In this document: piece after piece, positions 48,610 through 57,604 of the stretch
Layout: each line of letters begins with the position of its first letter
How positions within the stretch are numbered: the first letter of the stretch is position 1
Origin: Austwickia chelonae NBRC 105200
GTDB taxonomy: Bacteria > Actinomycetota > Actinomycetes > Actinomycetales > Dermatophilaceae
Direction of reading: 5' to 3'
Assembly: GCF_000298175.1 (NCBI RefSeq)
Contig: NZ_BAGZ01000005.1
Coordinates: 558,001-622,000 of the forward strand
DNA: 64,000 nucleotides
Notes under the pieces: model-generated
What the model was told of the DNA's origin: nothing
The model's database searches: none
What the model saw: only the letters and a program-made list of their open reading frames with translations
Position numbers and translations under genes: made by a program

Positions 48610-49704
48610 TCACACTCCTCGAGGGTTCGGGCAACATCCGGCGCCGCAGCAGGCTTCCCCCTCGGTCAGGGCCTCGGCGGCACCCCGAGGCCCCGTCGAC
48701 TCACCCCTGGCCCGTGCAGCCTGTTCGAACAGGAGATCCACCAGGCAGTTCACGAACTCGTCCTCACGGCGGACCGTGGACACGCGGGTAAAGGCCAGGC
48801 CCGACTCGTGGGCAGCGGTAGCCGCCACCACGTCGAGGTCGTAGACGACCTCCATGTGGTCGGCGGTGAAACCGACAGGTGCGACCACCACGCCCCGGAT
48901 CGGGCCGACCGCCAGCTCCCGGATCCGATCCTCCACATCCGGTTCCAACCAGGCCTGGTTCGGTGGGCCCGAACGGGAGCAGAAGACCAGTTCGGAGTCC
49001 ACCCGCTCTCCGATCCTTCTCCCCACCGAGCGGGACACCTGCGCGCAGACCTCCTCGTGCCATCGTAGATAAGCTCCTCCCGGCGCAGGCCCGGAGGAGT
49101 CGTTCTGAGTCACCGGAATCGAGTGGGTGACGAAGAGCAGGCGTATCTGTGACGCCGTGAGCCCTTCGGCAGCGACCAATTCCTCGAATGCGGTGGCGAC
49201 CAGGCGCGCATTGGCCTCGATGAAGCCTTCGCGCATGGCGTAGGGACGGGTCCGGTCGACCTGGATGCTCCCGGATCCTTCGTCCGGTGTGACGGATGAG
49301 AGTGCCTGGTCCAGATCCTCGCGATAGGCTCTGCACCCCGAATACGACGGGAAAGCACTCGTCGTCACTGCGACCAGCCGTCGAACCCCGAACTCCCGTG
49401 CCCTGCCCAGGGCTTCCGAGGTGAAAGGCTCTGCGAAACGATTCCCCCAGAAAATCGAGCGAGGCGCCCCACGACGGGACAGTTCCGTCTCCAATGCCGA
49501 GATCAGGGCGCGGTTCTCATCGTTGATGGGGCTACGTCCCCCGAACTCGAAGTAGTGTCGACCCACTTCTTCGAGCCGAGCACGTGGGATCCCACGCCCA
49601 CCGGTCACCCGTTCCAGGAACGGAAGGACCTCCTCCGGCGTTTCAGGACCGCCGAAGCTATGGAGCAGGACGGCGTCGTAGGGAGAGAGTGCATCGACTG
49701 ACAT
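48610..49704 (-). CDS. hemH: Coproporphyrin/protoporphyrin ferrochelatase
   Basis: Inserts Fe2+ into the porphyrin; actinobacteria use the coproporphyrin route (CpfC). 364 residues. AVLLHSFGGPETPEEVLPFL starts the fold. The metal-site histidine is in LLFVTHSIPV near 195, and the acidic side in GFTADHMEVVYDLD near 288. The C-terminal tail CCGAGCC with an internal Cys near 125 (YSGCRAY) fits the [2Fe-2S] cluster known in actinobacterial enzymes. Upstream of suhB, 2-bp gap. Confidence 0.93.
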   Translation of the reverse strand: MSVDALSPYDAVLLHSFGGPETPEEVLPFLERVTGGRGIPRARLEEVGRHYFEFGGRSPINDENRALISALETELSRRGAPRSIFWGNRFAEPFTSEALGRAREFGVRRLVAVTTSAFPSYSGCRAYREDLDQALSSVTPDEGSGSIQVDRTRPYAMREGFIEANARLVATAFEELVAAEGLTASQIRLLFVTHSIPVTQNDSSGPAPGGAYLRWHEEVCAQVSRSVGRRIGERVDSELVFCSRSGPPNQAWLEPDVEDRIRELAVGPIRGVVVAPVGFTADHMEVVYDLDVVAATAAHESGLAFTRVSTVRREDEFVNCLVDLLFEQAARARGESTGPRGAAEALTEGEACCGAGCCPNPRGV

Positions 49705-49890
49705 GGATCTCCTGGCACGGAGCTACCTGTGGAACGCTTTCACCGTACCGGAGTCCACCGACAATGACGCAGCTCCGTCACCCACCGTCCGGACGGAGGC
49801 GGGCACGCCCGGCCCCGGCGTGCCCGTTACCACCGGACGAACTAGCGTGGCAGAGTCAGGCGTGCAACCACCCCTTGCTGAGAGGCGACC

Positions 49891-51213
49891 ATGCAGGACC
49901 TGCACCTGATCGGAGTTCACGAGGACGGCGAACATCTCCTCCTCGTTGACGACTCCGGCGCCGAGTTCCGGCTGCGACTCGACGACGCGGTCCGACAGGC
50001 TGCCCGGCGTGAGCCACGGATCGAGTCCCTCCCACCTCGCGACGCTCCCCCGTTGGGTCCGCGCGAGGTCCAGGCGATGATCCGCGCCGGAGCGACAGCC
50101 GAGGAAGCCGCTGTCCGCGCAGGATGGACCGTGGAGAAGGTCCACCGTTACGACGGCCCCATCCTGGCCGAACGCGAACATATCGCCACCACCGCCGGGC
50201 GAGCACGTCTCCGAGGACGCTACGGCGATCACGGCGCCACCCTGGCCGAACGGGTCGACGAGCGACTCTCCGCCCGCGGCGTCCCTGCCGAAAGCGTGAC
50301 CTGGGACTCCTGGCGCACCGAGGACGGTCAGTGGACCGTCGTCGTCGCCTTCCTCGCCGGTGGACGTGCCCGGCAGGCCAGTTGGGCCTTTTCCCGCCAG
50401 ACCGTCACCGTGCAGGCACTCGACGACGAAGCACTCTGGCTCTCCGGAGACGACGACATCGACCGGGTTCCGACGACCCAACCCCTCCCGATCACCCCCT
50501 CCCAGGTCCGTTCCCGGTCTTCCGAGGACGAGAGCGGCCCCCACCCCGAGGAAGAACACGAATCCGGGCAGGAAGATCCGGAAGAACATTTCGACCTGGC
50601 CGACTCGGTCCGCAACCAGTCCGCGGCCCGACACCGTAGAGGTGGATTCGCCCGACGCTCCCACCGGGTCGAGGTCACCCCCGCCTCCACCGACGCCTCC
50701 CCCACATCGTTGCCGCCCGTCGAGGAACCCGCCGGACCTGAAGGCGCTGCACTCGCACCCATCGACTACGACCCGGAGGTCATGGGACTCCCCCCCGGTG
50801 CCCACTCGTCCCCCGACCCCGACGGCGTAGACGGCCTTCCCGAGCCCGCCGCCGCCGAAGCGGCACGGAAAGCGACCACACCGACTCGACGCCACACCAA
50901 GGTCGCCGCACCCCGACCACGACGGGGAAGCACCGCCAGGACACCGGTGTCCGTTCAGGACCCTGCCGACGCCGCAAGAGATTCCGAATCCGTCGGCGCG
51001 CTGTCGGCGCCGTCGGGGAGACCCAGCCGACGCCGACGCGCCGCCCACGAGGACGACCCGGCAGTCTCCGCGGAGCCCGAGAACACCAGCACGGAAGAGG
51101 CCACGGAAACCGGCACACGGGCCGGCCACCGTGCGAGCAGAGCCCGCTCGAAAGGCCGAGCCAGTGTTCCCAGCTGGGATGATGTCATGTTCGGCAGCAA
51201 GCCCAAGGGGTGA
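49891..51213 (+). CDS. sepH: Cell division protein SepH (DUF3071)
   Basis: 440 residues from the ATG at 49891. N-terminal DUF3071 domain (about 1-165), containing a helix-turn-helix-like GATAEEAAVRAGWTVEKVHRYDG. A long disordered, acidic then basic region (about 185-420) follows, and the conserved tail VPSWDDVMFG closes the protein. In Streptomyces and mycobacteria SepH binds FtsZ and stimulates its assembly at division sites. It stands alone on the plus strand, convergent with tdk through a shared hairpin. Confidence 0.92.
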   Translation: MQDLHLIGVHEDGEHLLLVDDSGAEFRLRLDDAVRQAARREPRIESLPPRDAPPLGPREVQAMIRAGATAEEAAVRAGWTVEKVHRYDGPILAEREHIATTAGRARLRGRYGDHGATLAERVDERLSARGVPAESVTWDSWRTEDGQWTVVVAFLAGGRARQASWAFSRQTVTVQALDDEALWLSGDDDIDRVPTTQPLPITPSQVRSRSSEDESGPHPEEEHESGQEDPEEHFDLADSVRNQSAARHRRGGFARRSHRVEVTPASTDASPTSLPPVEEPAGPEGAALAPIDYDPEVMGLPPGAHSSPDPDGVDGLPEPAAAEAARKATTPTRRHTKVAAPRPRRGSTARTPVSVQDPADAARDSESVGALSAPSGRPSRRRRAAHEDDPAVSAEPENTSTEEATETGTRAGHRASRARSKGRASVPSWDDVMFGSKPKG

Positions 51214-51227
51214 TCTTCCCCTTCGTC

Positions 51228-51263
51228 CTGTCCGGCTCCGTTCAACGACGCGGAGCCGGACAG
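51228..51263. terminator. 13-bp perfect hairpin between sepH and tdk
   Basis: CTGTCCGGCTCCG (51228-51240) and CGGAGCCGGACAG (51251-51263) with a 10-nt loop. The right arm and loop contain the last codons and stop of tdk, so for tdk the hairpin spans the stop codon. It lies 14 bp after the sepH stop. Confidence 0.72.
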
Positions 51264-51916
51264 GCGTCGAGGTCGAAGGGCAACAGCTCAGATGACGGGG
51301 CGATCCGACGGGCCACCTTCGATGTCATCCGCCGCATGAAATGACGGCGGCAGAGAACCTCGTACTCGACCTCGTGCGGACCGTGGTCCCGGTCGGTGTC
51401 CCCCACCACGACCTGCTCCCCCTCGACCACCATCTCCCCGTCGAGCACTCGGGCATTGTGAGTGGCCCGACGTCCGCACCAGCACAAAGCCTGCACTTGG
51501 AGGACCTCCACCCGGTCTGCCAGTTCGATCAACCGTTTGCTCCCCGGGAAGAGCTGCGCCCGAAAATCTGCCGTGATCCCGAAGGCGAAGACGTCCACGT
51601 CGAGCTCGTCAACGACCCTGGCCAGTTGGTCGATCTGCGTCGGCGAGTAGAACTGGGCCTCGTCACAGACGAGATAGTCGATCCGACCCTCCCGGCTCGC
51701 CGCGCTCACCGCCTGCCAGAAGTCGAGGTCGTCCTGGACCTCCACCGCCGGGCACACCAGCCCCAGACGCGACGAAAGTACCTGCTCGCCGGCCCGGTCG
51801 AGCTTGGTGAACACGATGCCCGTCCTGGACCTCGACCGGTGGGTGTAGTCCAGCTGCAGGGCAAGGGTCGACTTCCCACAGTCCATCGTCCCGGAGAAGA
51901 AGACCAACTCAGCCAC
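51242..51916 (-). CDS. tdk: Thymidine kinase (type II)
   Basis: Salvage kinase phosphorylating thymidine. 224 residues. P-loop GTMDCGKST at 9-17, Walker B YLVCDEAQFYS near 84, and the lasso and zinc region CWCGRRATHNARVLDGE near 147 with later C-x-x-HF. The GTG at 51916 has AGGAGG at 5-nt spacing and overlaps the phosphodiesterase stop by eight bases. Confidence 0.93.
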   Translation of the reverse strand: MAELVFFSGTMDCGKSTLALQLDYTHRSRSRTGIVFTKLDRAGEQVLSSRLGLVCPAVEVQDDLDFWQAVSAASREGRIDYLVCDEAQFYSPTQIDQLARVVDELDVDVFAFGITADFRAQLFPGSKRLIELADRVEVLQVQALCWCGRRATHNARVLDGEMVVEGEQVVVGDTDRDHGPHEVEYEVLCRRHFMRRMTSKVARRIAPSSELLPFDLDACPAPRR

Positions 51917-53099
51917 GATGACCTCCTGGCGCGCGTACGAGCAGTGGAACGGCGATCTCGTCCGGAGTCAGTGCCCCGTGCAGTCCGAGCAGACGAGGCC
52001 GCCGGCGACCGTCCTCGACGGCGGTTCCCGGCCCGCAGGAGACCACGATGTCGCCGATCCGGCGGGCTACTTCGGCGCGGCGTCCGGCGGCGCCTTCTTC
52101 CGGCCCGAACCAGCCTTCGTCGATCGCCTGTTCCTTGGTCCGAACGACCGCCCGCCCGGCCAGGTGTTCCTGCCAGGCAGGGAGGACGTCCGGGAGGTGC
52201 CCCGGCTCGACATACACCTGAGGAGCACGCGCCTCACCACCCAGATGGCGTACGCCCGCAGCGAGTTCAGGGGTTCGCGCCAGGTCGACCCGGTCCTCGA
52301 AGGGGATGTCGACCATGCCGTGGTCGGCGGTGACCGCCAGCAGGGTGTCGGAGGGCAGCGCGCCGGCCAGCCTGCGCAGCGCCGAGTCGACCTCCTCCAC
52401 CGCGAGCCCCCATTCGTGGCTGTCGCACCCGTGGCCATGACCGACCTTGTCGACCTCGCCCCAGTAGAGGTAGACCAGTCCACGAGGCTGTCGTCGTAGC
52501 GCCGCCAGCGCCGCCGGAACCCGTTCCTCGGGGTGGTTGGCCGCGACCACACGCGCGCCCCGCAGAACAGCCCGGGTCAGACCTGAACCTCGGAAATGCG
52601 CTGGTGCGATCATCGTGACCGGGACACCGGCTCCGGAGATCCGTTGAAAGATCGTCTCCTCCGGTTGCCAGAGCTCAGGCTCCGGCCCGTTCTCCCAGCT
52701 CAGTTCGTTGATGAGGCTGTCGGTGTCCGGCACGAGGACCTCGTAGCCCACCAGCCCGTGGCTGCCAGGAGGCAGCCCGGTGCCGAAGGTGCCCATGCTG
52801 GTTGCCGTCGTCGTCGGGAACCCCGCAGTCAGCCGGGCGCCCGAGGCCATCAACGAACGCAGGAAGGGCGCGTGCCCGCTCCGTCGACGCAGGAGCTCCC
52901 AGCCCAGGCCATCGACCAGGACCACGACGGCCCGTCGGGCCTCGGGAAGTTCCAGGACGGTGCGCCCGGGCAGGACCGGCGCGCCCAGGGCCTGAGCCAC
53001 GGCGGGGAGCACTCCGGCCAGTCCTCCGACGTCGTAGCGGGGGATCTCGAGGTCGTCCCGAGGCCGGGACGGATCGATCGGTGCGGAGGAAGCGGCCAC
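51909..53099 (-). CDS. Alkaline-phosphatase-superfamily nucleotide pyrophosphatase/phosphodiesterase
   Basis: 396 residues from a GTG at 53099. Metal-binding VVVLVDGLGWELLRRR near 60, the threonine nucleophile region FPTTTATSMGTFGTGLPPGSHGLVGYE near 95, and the closing metal motif VTADHGMVDIP near 253 are typical of type I phosphodiesterases. No signal peptide, so cytosolic. Substrate unknown (nucleotide, dinucleotide or phosphodiester). It begins 1 bp after the DUF5998 stop and overlaps tdk. Confidence 0.82.
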   Translation of the reverse strand: MAASSAPIDPSRPRDDLEIPRYDVGGLAGVLPAVAQALGAPVLPGRTVLELPEARRAVVVLVDGLGWELLRRRSGHAPFLRSLMASGARLTAGFPTTTATSMGTFGTGLPPGSHGLVGYEVLVPDTDSLINELSWENGPEPELWQPEETIFQRISGAGVPVTMIAPAHFRGSGLTRAVLRGARVVAANHPEERVPAALAALRRQPRGLVYLYWGEVDKVGHGHGCDSHEWGLAVEEVDSALRRLAGALPSDTLLAVTADHGMVDIPFEDRVDLARTPELAAGVRHLGGEARAPQVYVEPGHLPDVLPAWQEHLAGRAVVRTKEQAIDEGWFGPEEGAAGRRAEVARRIGDIVVSCGPGTAVEDGRRRPRLLGLHGALTPDEIAVPLLVRAPGGHRG

Positions 53100-53100
53100 G

Positions 53101-53694
53101 TCAGCGTGCGGTGGCCGCTTGCAAGGCGTGCGCGAAGGCCATGGCCTCACGGAGCTTGGAATCTCCGTCGGCCACTGCGCTGATCCGCAAGCTGATGTCG
53201 TCTGCGGTGAGGGTCCCCTCGTACCCGTGGTCGGCGTCGCAATTCGGGTCCCCGCAGGTCGCCGGCAGGATGTCCAACCTGCTGACCGATCCCCAACCGA
53301 TGGTGACCGTCACCTCGTGGCCGAGCTTCCCCGGGCGGTAGTGGGCCGGGTCGGAGACCACGTGGGTGAGCATCACGCCTCGGACCCCCGCGAGAGGGAC
53401 GGATTCCGTGGTGGCCGTCACCGTCGGAACAGGGACCTCCTCGCCTCCGTGTTCGTCAGCGTGGGCGACCACCAGTCTCGTCGGGGTCAGGACGAGCACG
53501 GTGACATGCCGTCGTACCGCGTCGTGGTCGAAAGTGGTCTCCTGATGCACCAGATGGGCCACGACGGGGTCCCCGGCCACCGCCGTGGCCACGACGTCAC
53601 CGACCAGGGCCGGGTGGTACCCGGCTTCCTCGATCCCGCGGTGGAGTTCCGCAGGGAGGGACATCTTGTCCGCAGGGCGCCCAGGGTTGTTCAT
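53101..53694 (-). CDS. DUF5998 family protein
   Basis: 197 residues from the ATG at 53694. An ATG at 53712, overlapping the acetyltransferase stop by one base (TGATG), would add six residues. Family features: HLVHQETTFDHDAVRRHVTVLVLTPTRLV, TIGWGSVSRLDILPA, and a compact cysteine/histidine cluster CGDPNCDADHGYEG near 150 that could bind metal. The rest is beta-rich, with a helical C-terminus. Function unknown; the neighbourhood with tdk, the phosphodiesterase and sepH is conserved in actinobacteria. Confidence 0.86.
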   Translation of the reverse strand: MNNPGRPADKMSLPAELHRGIEEAGYHPALVGDVVATAVAGDPVVAHLVHQETTFDHDAVRRHVTVLVLTPTRLVVAHADEHGGEEVPVPTVTATTESVPLAGVRGVMLTHVVSDPAHYRPGKLGHEVTVTIGWGSVSRLDILPATCGDPNCDADHGYEGTLTADDISLRISAVADGDSKLREAMAFAHALQAATAR

Positions 53695-53711
53695 GAAGAC
53701 ATCTTGACGCA

Positions 53712-56414
53712 TCAGGGCAGCGCGCGCCGTCCCGTGTCCTGACGGCGAGGCGCCGGGGCCACCCTGACGCGGGCTCCGAGGACCTCCGCTCCACCGGCGT
53801 GAGCCATCACCGGGTTCAGTTCCAGCGCGTCGATCTCGGGGATGTCCTCGGCGAGCGCCGCTACTCGTGACAGCAGTTCGTGGAGTCGACCGCGGTCGAC
53901 CGGGCGTCTGCCGTGTCCGCCCTGCAGGAGTGGCGCGGCTCGGAGTGTGTCCATCAGGTCGTGGATGTCGGTCTCGGTGAGCGGGGGGATGCGGTGGGTC
54001 AGGTCTCCGAGGATATCGGCGGGGACTCCTGAGATCCCGAAGCTGACCACCGGACCGAACAGCGGGTCCTCGTGGGATCGGATGACGGTAGCCACTCCGG
54101 CGGGTGCCATCCGTTGGACCGCGAGCTGAGGGTCTTGCAGGTCGGTCAGCCATTCGGAGAGTCCTCGGTGGGCGGACCTGACCGCTTCGGGTGTTCGGAG
54201 ATCTGCACGGACTCCACCGGCTCCGGGCAGGGTGCGGATCCCTTCGGCGAGTGAGCGCAGGACCACCGGGTATCCCAGTTGCCCGGCTGCGCAGACCGCG
54301 TCCTCGGCGTCGGGGCACGGTATCGATGTCCATATGTCGATCCCGTAGGCGGCCAGGAGTTCTCTGGTCTCCGGGTCGTCGAGGGGTCGCCCGGCCGGTG
54401 AGTCGGCGAGTGCCCGCTCGACGGTCCGATGTGCGGTGGTCCGGTCGATCCCTGCCGGTCGGATGTGTCCGCCGTGGTCGGTGCGTAGCCATTCGGCATA
54501 CCGCGTCGCCGCGGCCAAGGCCTCGATCCCGTCCAGGGGGGTGCGGTAGACCGGGATGATCCGGCGACGTCCGTCGCTGTTCCCCGGTCGGGGTTCACTG
54601 GCCTTGCGCAATTCGGCCGATATATCTCTCATCCCTAAAAAAGCTGTGACACAAGTCTTTTCTTGACCCCATGCGGCGTGAGCCACCGTCGTGGCGATCA
54701 CCTCGTCGGAAGCCTGCATGGGCGGGACGAAAGCCATGACGACGCTGTCGGTGCCCTCGTCACCGAAAGCCATCTCCAGCGCGGCCCGGACTTCCCGGGC
54801 AGTCCCCCCCAGGGGCACCCGTAGCGGGTCTGCCGGGACCTGCAGACCCCGGGAACGGGCCGCTTCGACCATGATCTGGTTCAATCCGTCGGAGTTACCG
54901 ACGACGCTCACCCGTCCGCCCCGGGGAAGTGGCTGGTGGGCGACCAGCTCGGCGATATCCATCATCGTGTGGACGGTGCGTGCCCGGATCACCCCGGCCT
55001 GCGTCAGCAGGGCGTCGAAAGCCGAGGGCGAGACCTTCGGTGCCCGCGCCCGATGCCCGGGGGGCACGCTACGAGCTGTGTCCGACTTCACGACGACGAC
55101 CGGTTTACGCAGAGACAGCTGGCGGGCGATCCTGCTGAACTTCCTGGGGTTCCCGATGGACTCGAGGTACATACCCACCAGCGACGTGGAATCGTCGTCG
55201 ATCCAGTACTGCATCATGTCGTTGCCGGAGATGTCGACCCTGTTGCCCGCGGACACCATCGTGGACAGGCCCAGTCCTCGTTCCGCGGCGGAAGCCGCCA
55301 GCCCGACCGCCAGCCCACCCGACTGGCTGAACAGTCCCAGCGCGCCGGCACACGGGGGTTGTCGGCCGATCGTGGCGTTCAACAGCACCTCGGGATGGTT
55401 GTTCACCAGGCCGAAGGACAACGGCCCCAGAACCCGCATCCCCGCTGCTCGTGCAGTACGCAGCAGCTCGGCCTGTCGCTGCTCCCCTGCGGGGCCGGAC
55501 TCGGCGAAACCGGAGGAGAGCACCACCAGCGCCCGGACCCTCTTCGTCGCGCAGTCAGCCACGACGTCGGAGACCGCTTCCGCCGGCACGGCTACCACGG
55601 CCAGGTCCACCTCACCGTCGATCTCGCTGACCCGGCCATGGGCGCGCAGCCCACGGACCTGGTCGGCCTCGCAGTTGACGATATGGACCTGTCCGGTGAA
55701 TCCACCGTCGAGGATGTTGTCCAGGACCAGGCTTCCCGGCGCATCAGGACGTCGACTCACCCCGACGACCGCCACCGACCGCGGACGCAGGACGTCGGAC
55801 ATGCTCTCCGCTTCGGCACGGTGCTCACGAGCCAGACTGACCGCCGCAGAACGTGCCGTGGGTTCCACGACGAACTCCACGGCGATGACTCCGTCGTCGA
55901 AATGGTGGCTGACCTCGTACCCGGCATCGACGAAGACCTTCATCATCTTGCGGTTCTGCGGCAGGACATCCGCGACGAAACGGGTGATCCCGCGTTCCTG
56001 AGCCACCGCGGCCAGATGTTCGAGGAGCACCGACCCCACACCCTTGCCCTGGTGGGCGTCGGCGATGTTGAAGGCGACCTCGGCCGTGTGCCCGTCGGTC
56101 AGCCGGTCGTAGCGTCCGATTCCGATGATCGCCCCCCGTACCGTCACGACCAGGGCGGCCCGCGAGTCGTAATCGACGTGGGTGAACCGACGGACGTCCT
56201 TGTCCGGGAGTTCCTTCATCGGTGCGAAGAAACGCAGGTAGATCGATTCTTCGGACTGTCCGGCGTGAAAGGCCCGCAGACCGTCGCCGTCGTCGGGAAC
56301 GATCGGGCGGATGTGCGCGATCGACCCGTCGCGCAGGACCACGTCCGCCTCCCACGATCCGGGGTAACCGGGGGGAGCATTTCCGGGGCCCTGGAAGGCG
56401 TCGGAGTCCGTCAT
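53712..56414 (-). CDS. GNAT protein acetyltransferase fused to acyl-CoA synthetase (ADP-forming)-like domains
   Basis: 900 residues from the ATG at 56414 (AAGGA upstream). N-terminal GNAT domain (about 40-185; the acetyl-CoA loop is in AEVAFNIADAHQGKGVGSVLLEHL). Then come CoA-binding and ligase domains like the alpha subunit of ADP-forming acetyl-CoA synthetase (about 205-600), and an ATP-grasp-like beta part (about 686-890). The usual SHTG phosphohistidine motif reads GHRAR (H454), and the ATP-grasp HKSDVGG motif reads TLPGAGG, so the synthetase part is probably catalytically weak and may sense acyl-CoA. Relatives (Pat/PatZ) acetylate and inactivate acetyl-CoA synthetase. An AT-rich patch with a slippery heptamer lies between domains. 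Confidence 0.85.
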   Translation of the reverse strand: MTDSDAFQGPGNAPPGYPGSWEADVVLRDGSIAHIRPIVPDDGDGLRAFHAGQSEESIYLRFFAPMKELPDKDVRRFTHVDYDSRAALVVTVRGAIIGIGRYDRLTDGHTAEVAFNIADAHQGKGVGSVLLEHLAAVAQERGITRFVADVLPQNRKMMKVFVDAGYEVSHHFDDGVIAVEFVVEPTARSAAVSLAREHRAEAESMSDVLRPRSVAVVGVSRRPDAPGSLVLDNILDGGFTGQVHIVNCEADQVRGLRAHGRVSEIDGEVDLAVVAVPAEAVSDVVADCATKRVRALVVLSSGFAESGPAGEQRQAELLRTARAAGMRVLGPLSFGLVNNHPEVLLNATIGRQPPCAGALGLFSQSGGLAVGLAASAAERGLGLSTMVSAGNRVDISGNDMMQYWIDDDSTSLVGMYLESIGNPRKFSRIARQLSLRKPVVVVKSDTARSVPPGHRARAPKVSPSAFDALLTQAGVIRARTVHTMMDIAELVAHQPLPRGGRVSVVGNSDGLNQIMVEAARSRGLQVPADPLRVPLGGTAREVRAALEMAFGDEGTDSVVMAFVPPMQASDEVIATTVAHAAWGQEKTCVTAFLGMRDISAELRKASEPRPGNSDGRRRIIPVYRTPLDGIEALAAATRYAEWLRTDHGGHIRPAGIDRTTAHRTVERALADSPAGRPLDDPETRELLAAYGIDIWTSIPCPDAEDAVCAAGQLGYPVVLRSLAEGIRTLPGAGGVRADLRTPEAVRSAHRGLSEWLTDLQDPQLAVQRMAPAGVATVIRSHEDPLFGPVVSFGISGVPADILGDLTHRIPPLTETDIHDLMDTLRAAPLLQGGHGRRPVDRGRLHELLSRVAALAEDIPEIDALELNPVMAHAGGAEVLGARVRVAPAPRRQDTGRRALP
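54636..54642 (-). other. In-phase T TTT TTA heptamer (possible -1 frameshift site)
   Basis: The codons GCT TTT TTA (Ala-Phe-Leu593) of the acetyltransferase gene contain T TTT TTA in X XXY YYZ phase, the same heptamer as HIV-1 gag-pol. It lies inside an unusually AT-rich stretch (about 54619-54665) with rare codons TTT, TTA, AGA and ATA. A -1 shift would reach a TGA at 54597-54595 after 13 codons, giving a product of about 606 residues without the ATP-grasp part. Small hairpins (GGCC/GGCC, CCCC/GGGG) follow. No upstream Shine-Dalgarno-like stimulator is seen. Confidence 0.35.
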
Positions 56415-56600
56415 GACGTCATCCTTCCCGCCGCGAGCGGAGGGGTCAATGACCTGCTGCGATGAGACCGTCGAGACCAACGACCCCCACGCTCCCCGCC
56501 GAGTCCGCTAAAGTCACTGCGACCTTGGACGGGTGTCCCCATCCCAGTCGACACGAGCGGAACCGACGATGCCATCACTTGTACCGCGTCTGGCCGGACG

Positions 56601-57551
56601 ATGATCCTCACGGTCACGCCCAATCCCAGTATCGACCGGACCGTCACCGTGCCCGCGCTCCGACCGGGGGACGTACATCGCGCCGTCTTCACCCGGGTCG
56701 ATGCCGGAGGCAAAGGGGTCAACGTCTCACGGGCCCTGGCCCGGCACGGGCTGTCCACCCGGGCCGCATTACCGTTGGGCGGCGACTCGGGGAAGCTCAT
56801 GAGCGACCTCCTCGACGGCACCGGTGTCGATCTGATCGCCTTGCCCTCCGCAGGTGAGATCCGCACGAATATCGCCGTGGTCGAGCGCGACGGGACCACC
56901 ACGAAAGTGAACGAAGCCGGGCCCCGGTACGACCTTCGGAGAACCGAGTCCTTCATCGACACCCTGATGGGAGCCTGCACCGCGTCGACCACCTGGTTCA
57001 CCTGTTGCGGGAGTCTCCCGCCGGGGATGCCCGCCACGATCTACGCCGAACTCACCGAGCAAGCGCGGTCCAGGGGGGTGCGGGTCGCGGTCGACGCCTC
57101 CGGAGAAGCCCTGCGTCAGGTGATCGACGCCGCGCCGGACCTGCTGAAACCCAATCGAGCCGAACTCGCCGAGCTCATGGACGCGGATCTGCCCACTGTG
57201 GGCGACGTCGTCGACGCAGCACGTGAGCTCGTCGACCGGGGTGTCGGGCGTGTCCTCGTCTCCCTGGGTCGGGACGGTGCGCTCCTGGTCGGTGGACGTC
57301 AGTCCTGCTATGCCTATGCTTCCGCGACCCGTCCGCTGTCCACCGTCGGGGCCGGCGACTGCTCCCTGGCCGGTTATCTCTCGGGAGTCGTCTGCGGACA
57401 GGCCCCGGAGGATGCCCTCGCGACTGCGGTCGCCTTCGGGACCGCGGCGGTCATGTGTCCTGGGACCGAGGTCCCCGGCCCCGCCGAGGTCGCCTCCGTC
57501 CCGGTGACCGTGCAGGAGGTTCCCTGCCGGGACCGACCGCTCGATGACTGA
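56601..57551 (+). CDS. fruK: 1-phosphofructokinase
   Basis: Phosphorylates fructose-1-phosphate, the PTS product, to fructose-1,6-bisphosphate. 316 residues, PfkB fold. TPNPSIDRTV near 6, GGKGVNVSRALARHG near 36, and the PfkB signature with catalytic aspartate in STVGAGDCSLAGYLSG near 250. The ATG at 56601 is fixed by the conserved MILTVTPNPSID start; the ribosome site is weak. First gene of fruK-IIA-IIBC. No DeoR-type FruR gene precedes it. Confidence 0.94.
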   Translation: MILTVTPNPSIDRTVTVPALRPGDVHRAVFTRVDAGGKGVNVSRALARHGLSTRAALPLGGDSGKLMSDLLDGTGVDLIALPSAGEIRTNIAVVERDGTTTKVNEAGPRYDLRRTESFIDTLMGACTASTTWFTCCGSLPPGMPATIYAELTEQARSRGVRVAVDASGEALRQVIDAAPDLLKPNRAELAELMDADLPTVGDVVDAARELVDRGVGRVLVSLGRDGALLVGGRQSCYAYASATRPLSTVGAGDCSLAGYLSGVVCGQAPEDALATAVAFGTAAVMCPGTEVPGPAEVASVPVTVQEVPCRDRPLDD

Positions 57552-57604
57552 CGAATTCCGCTCTACCCCCTGATTACGTCCATCCACGAGGAGAATCCCC
57601 TTCC

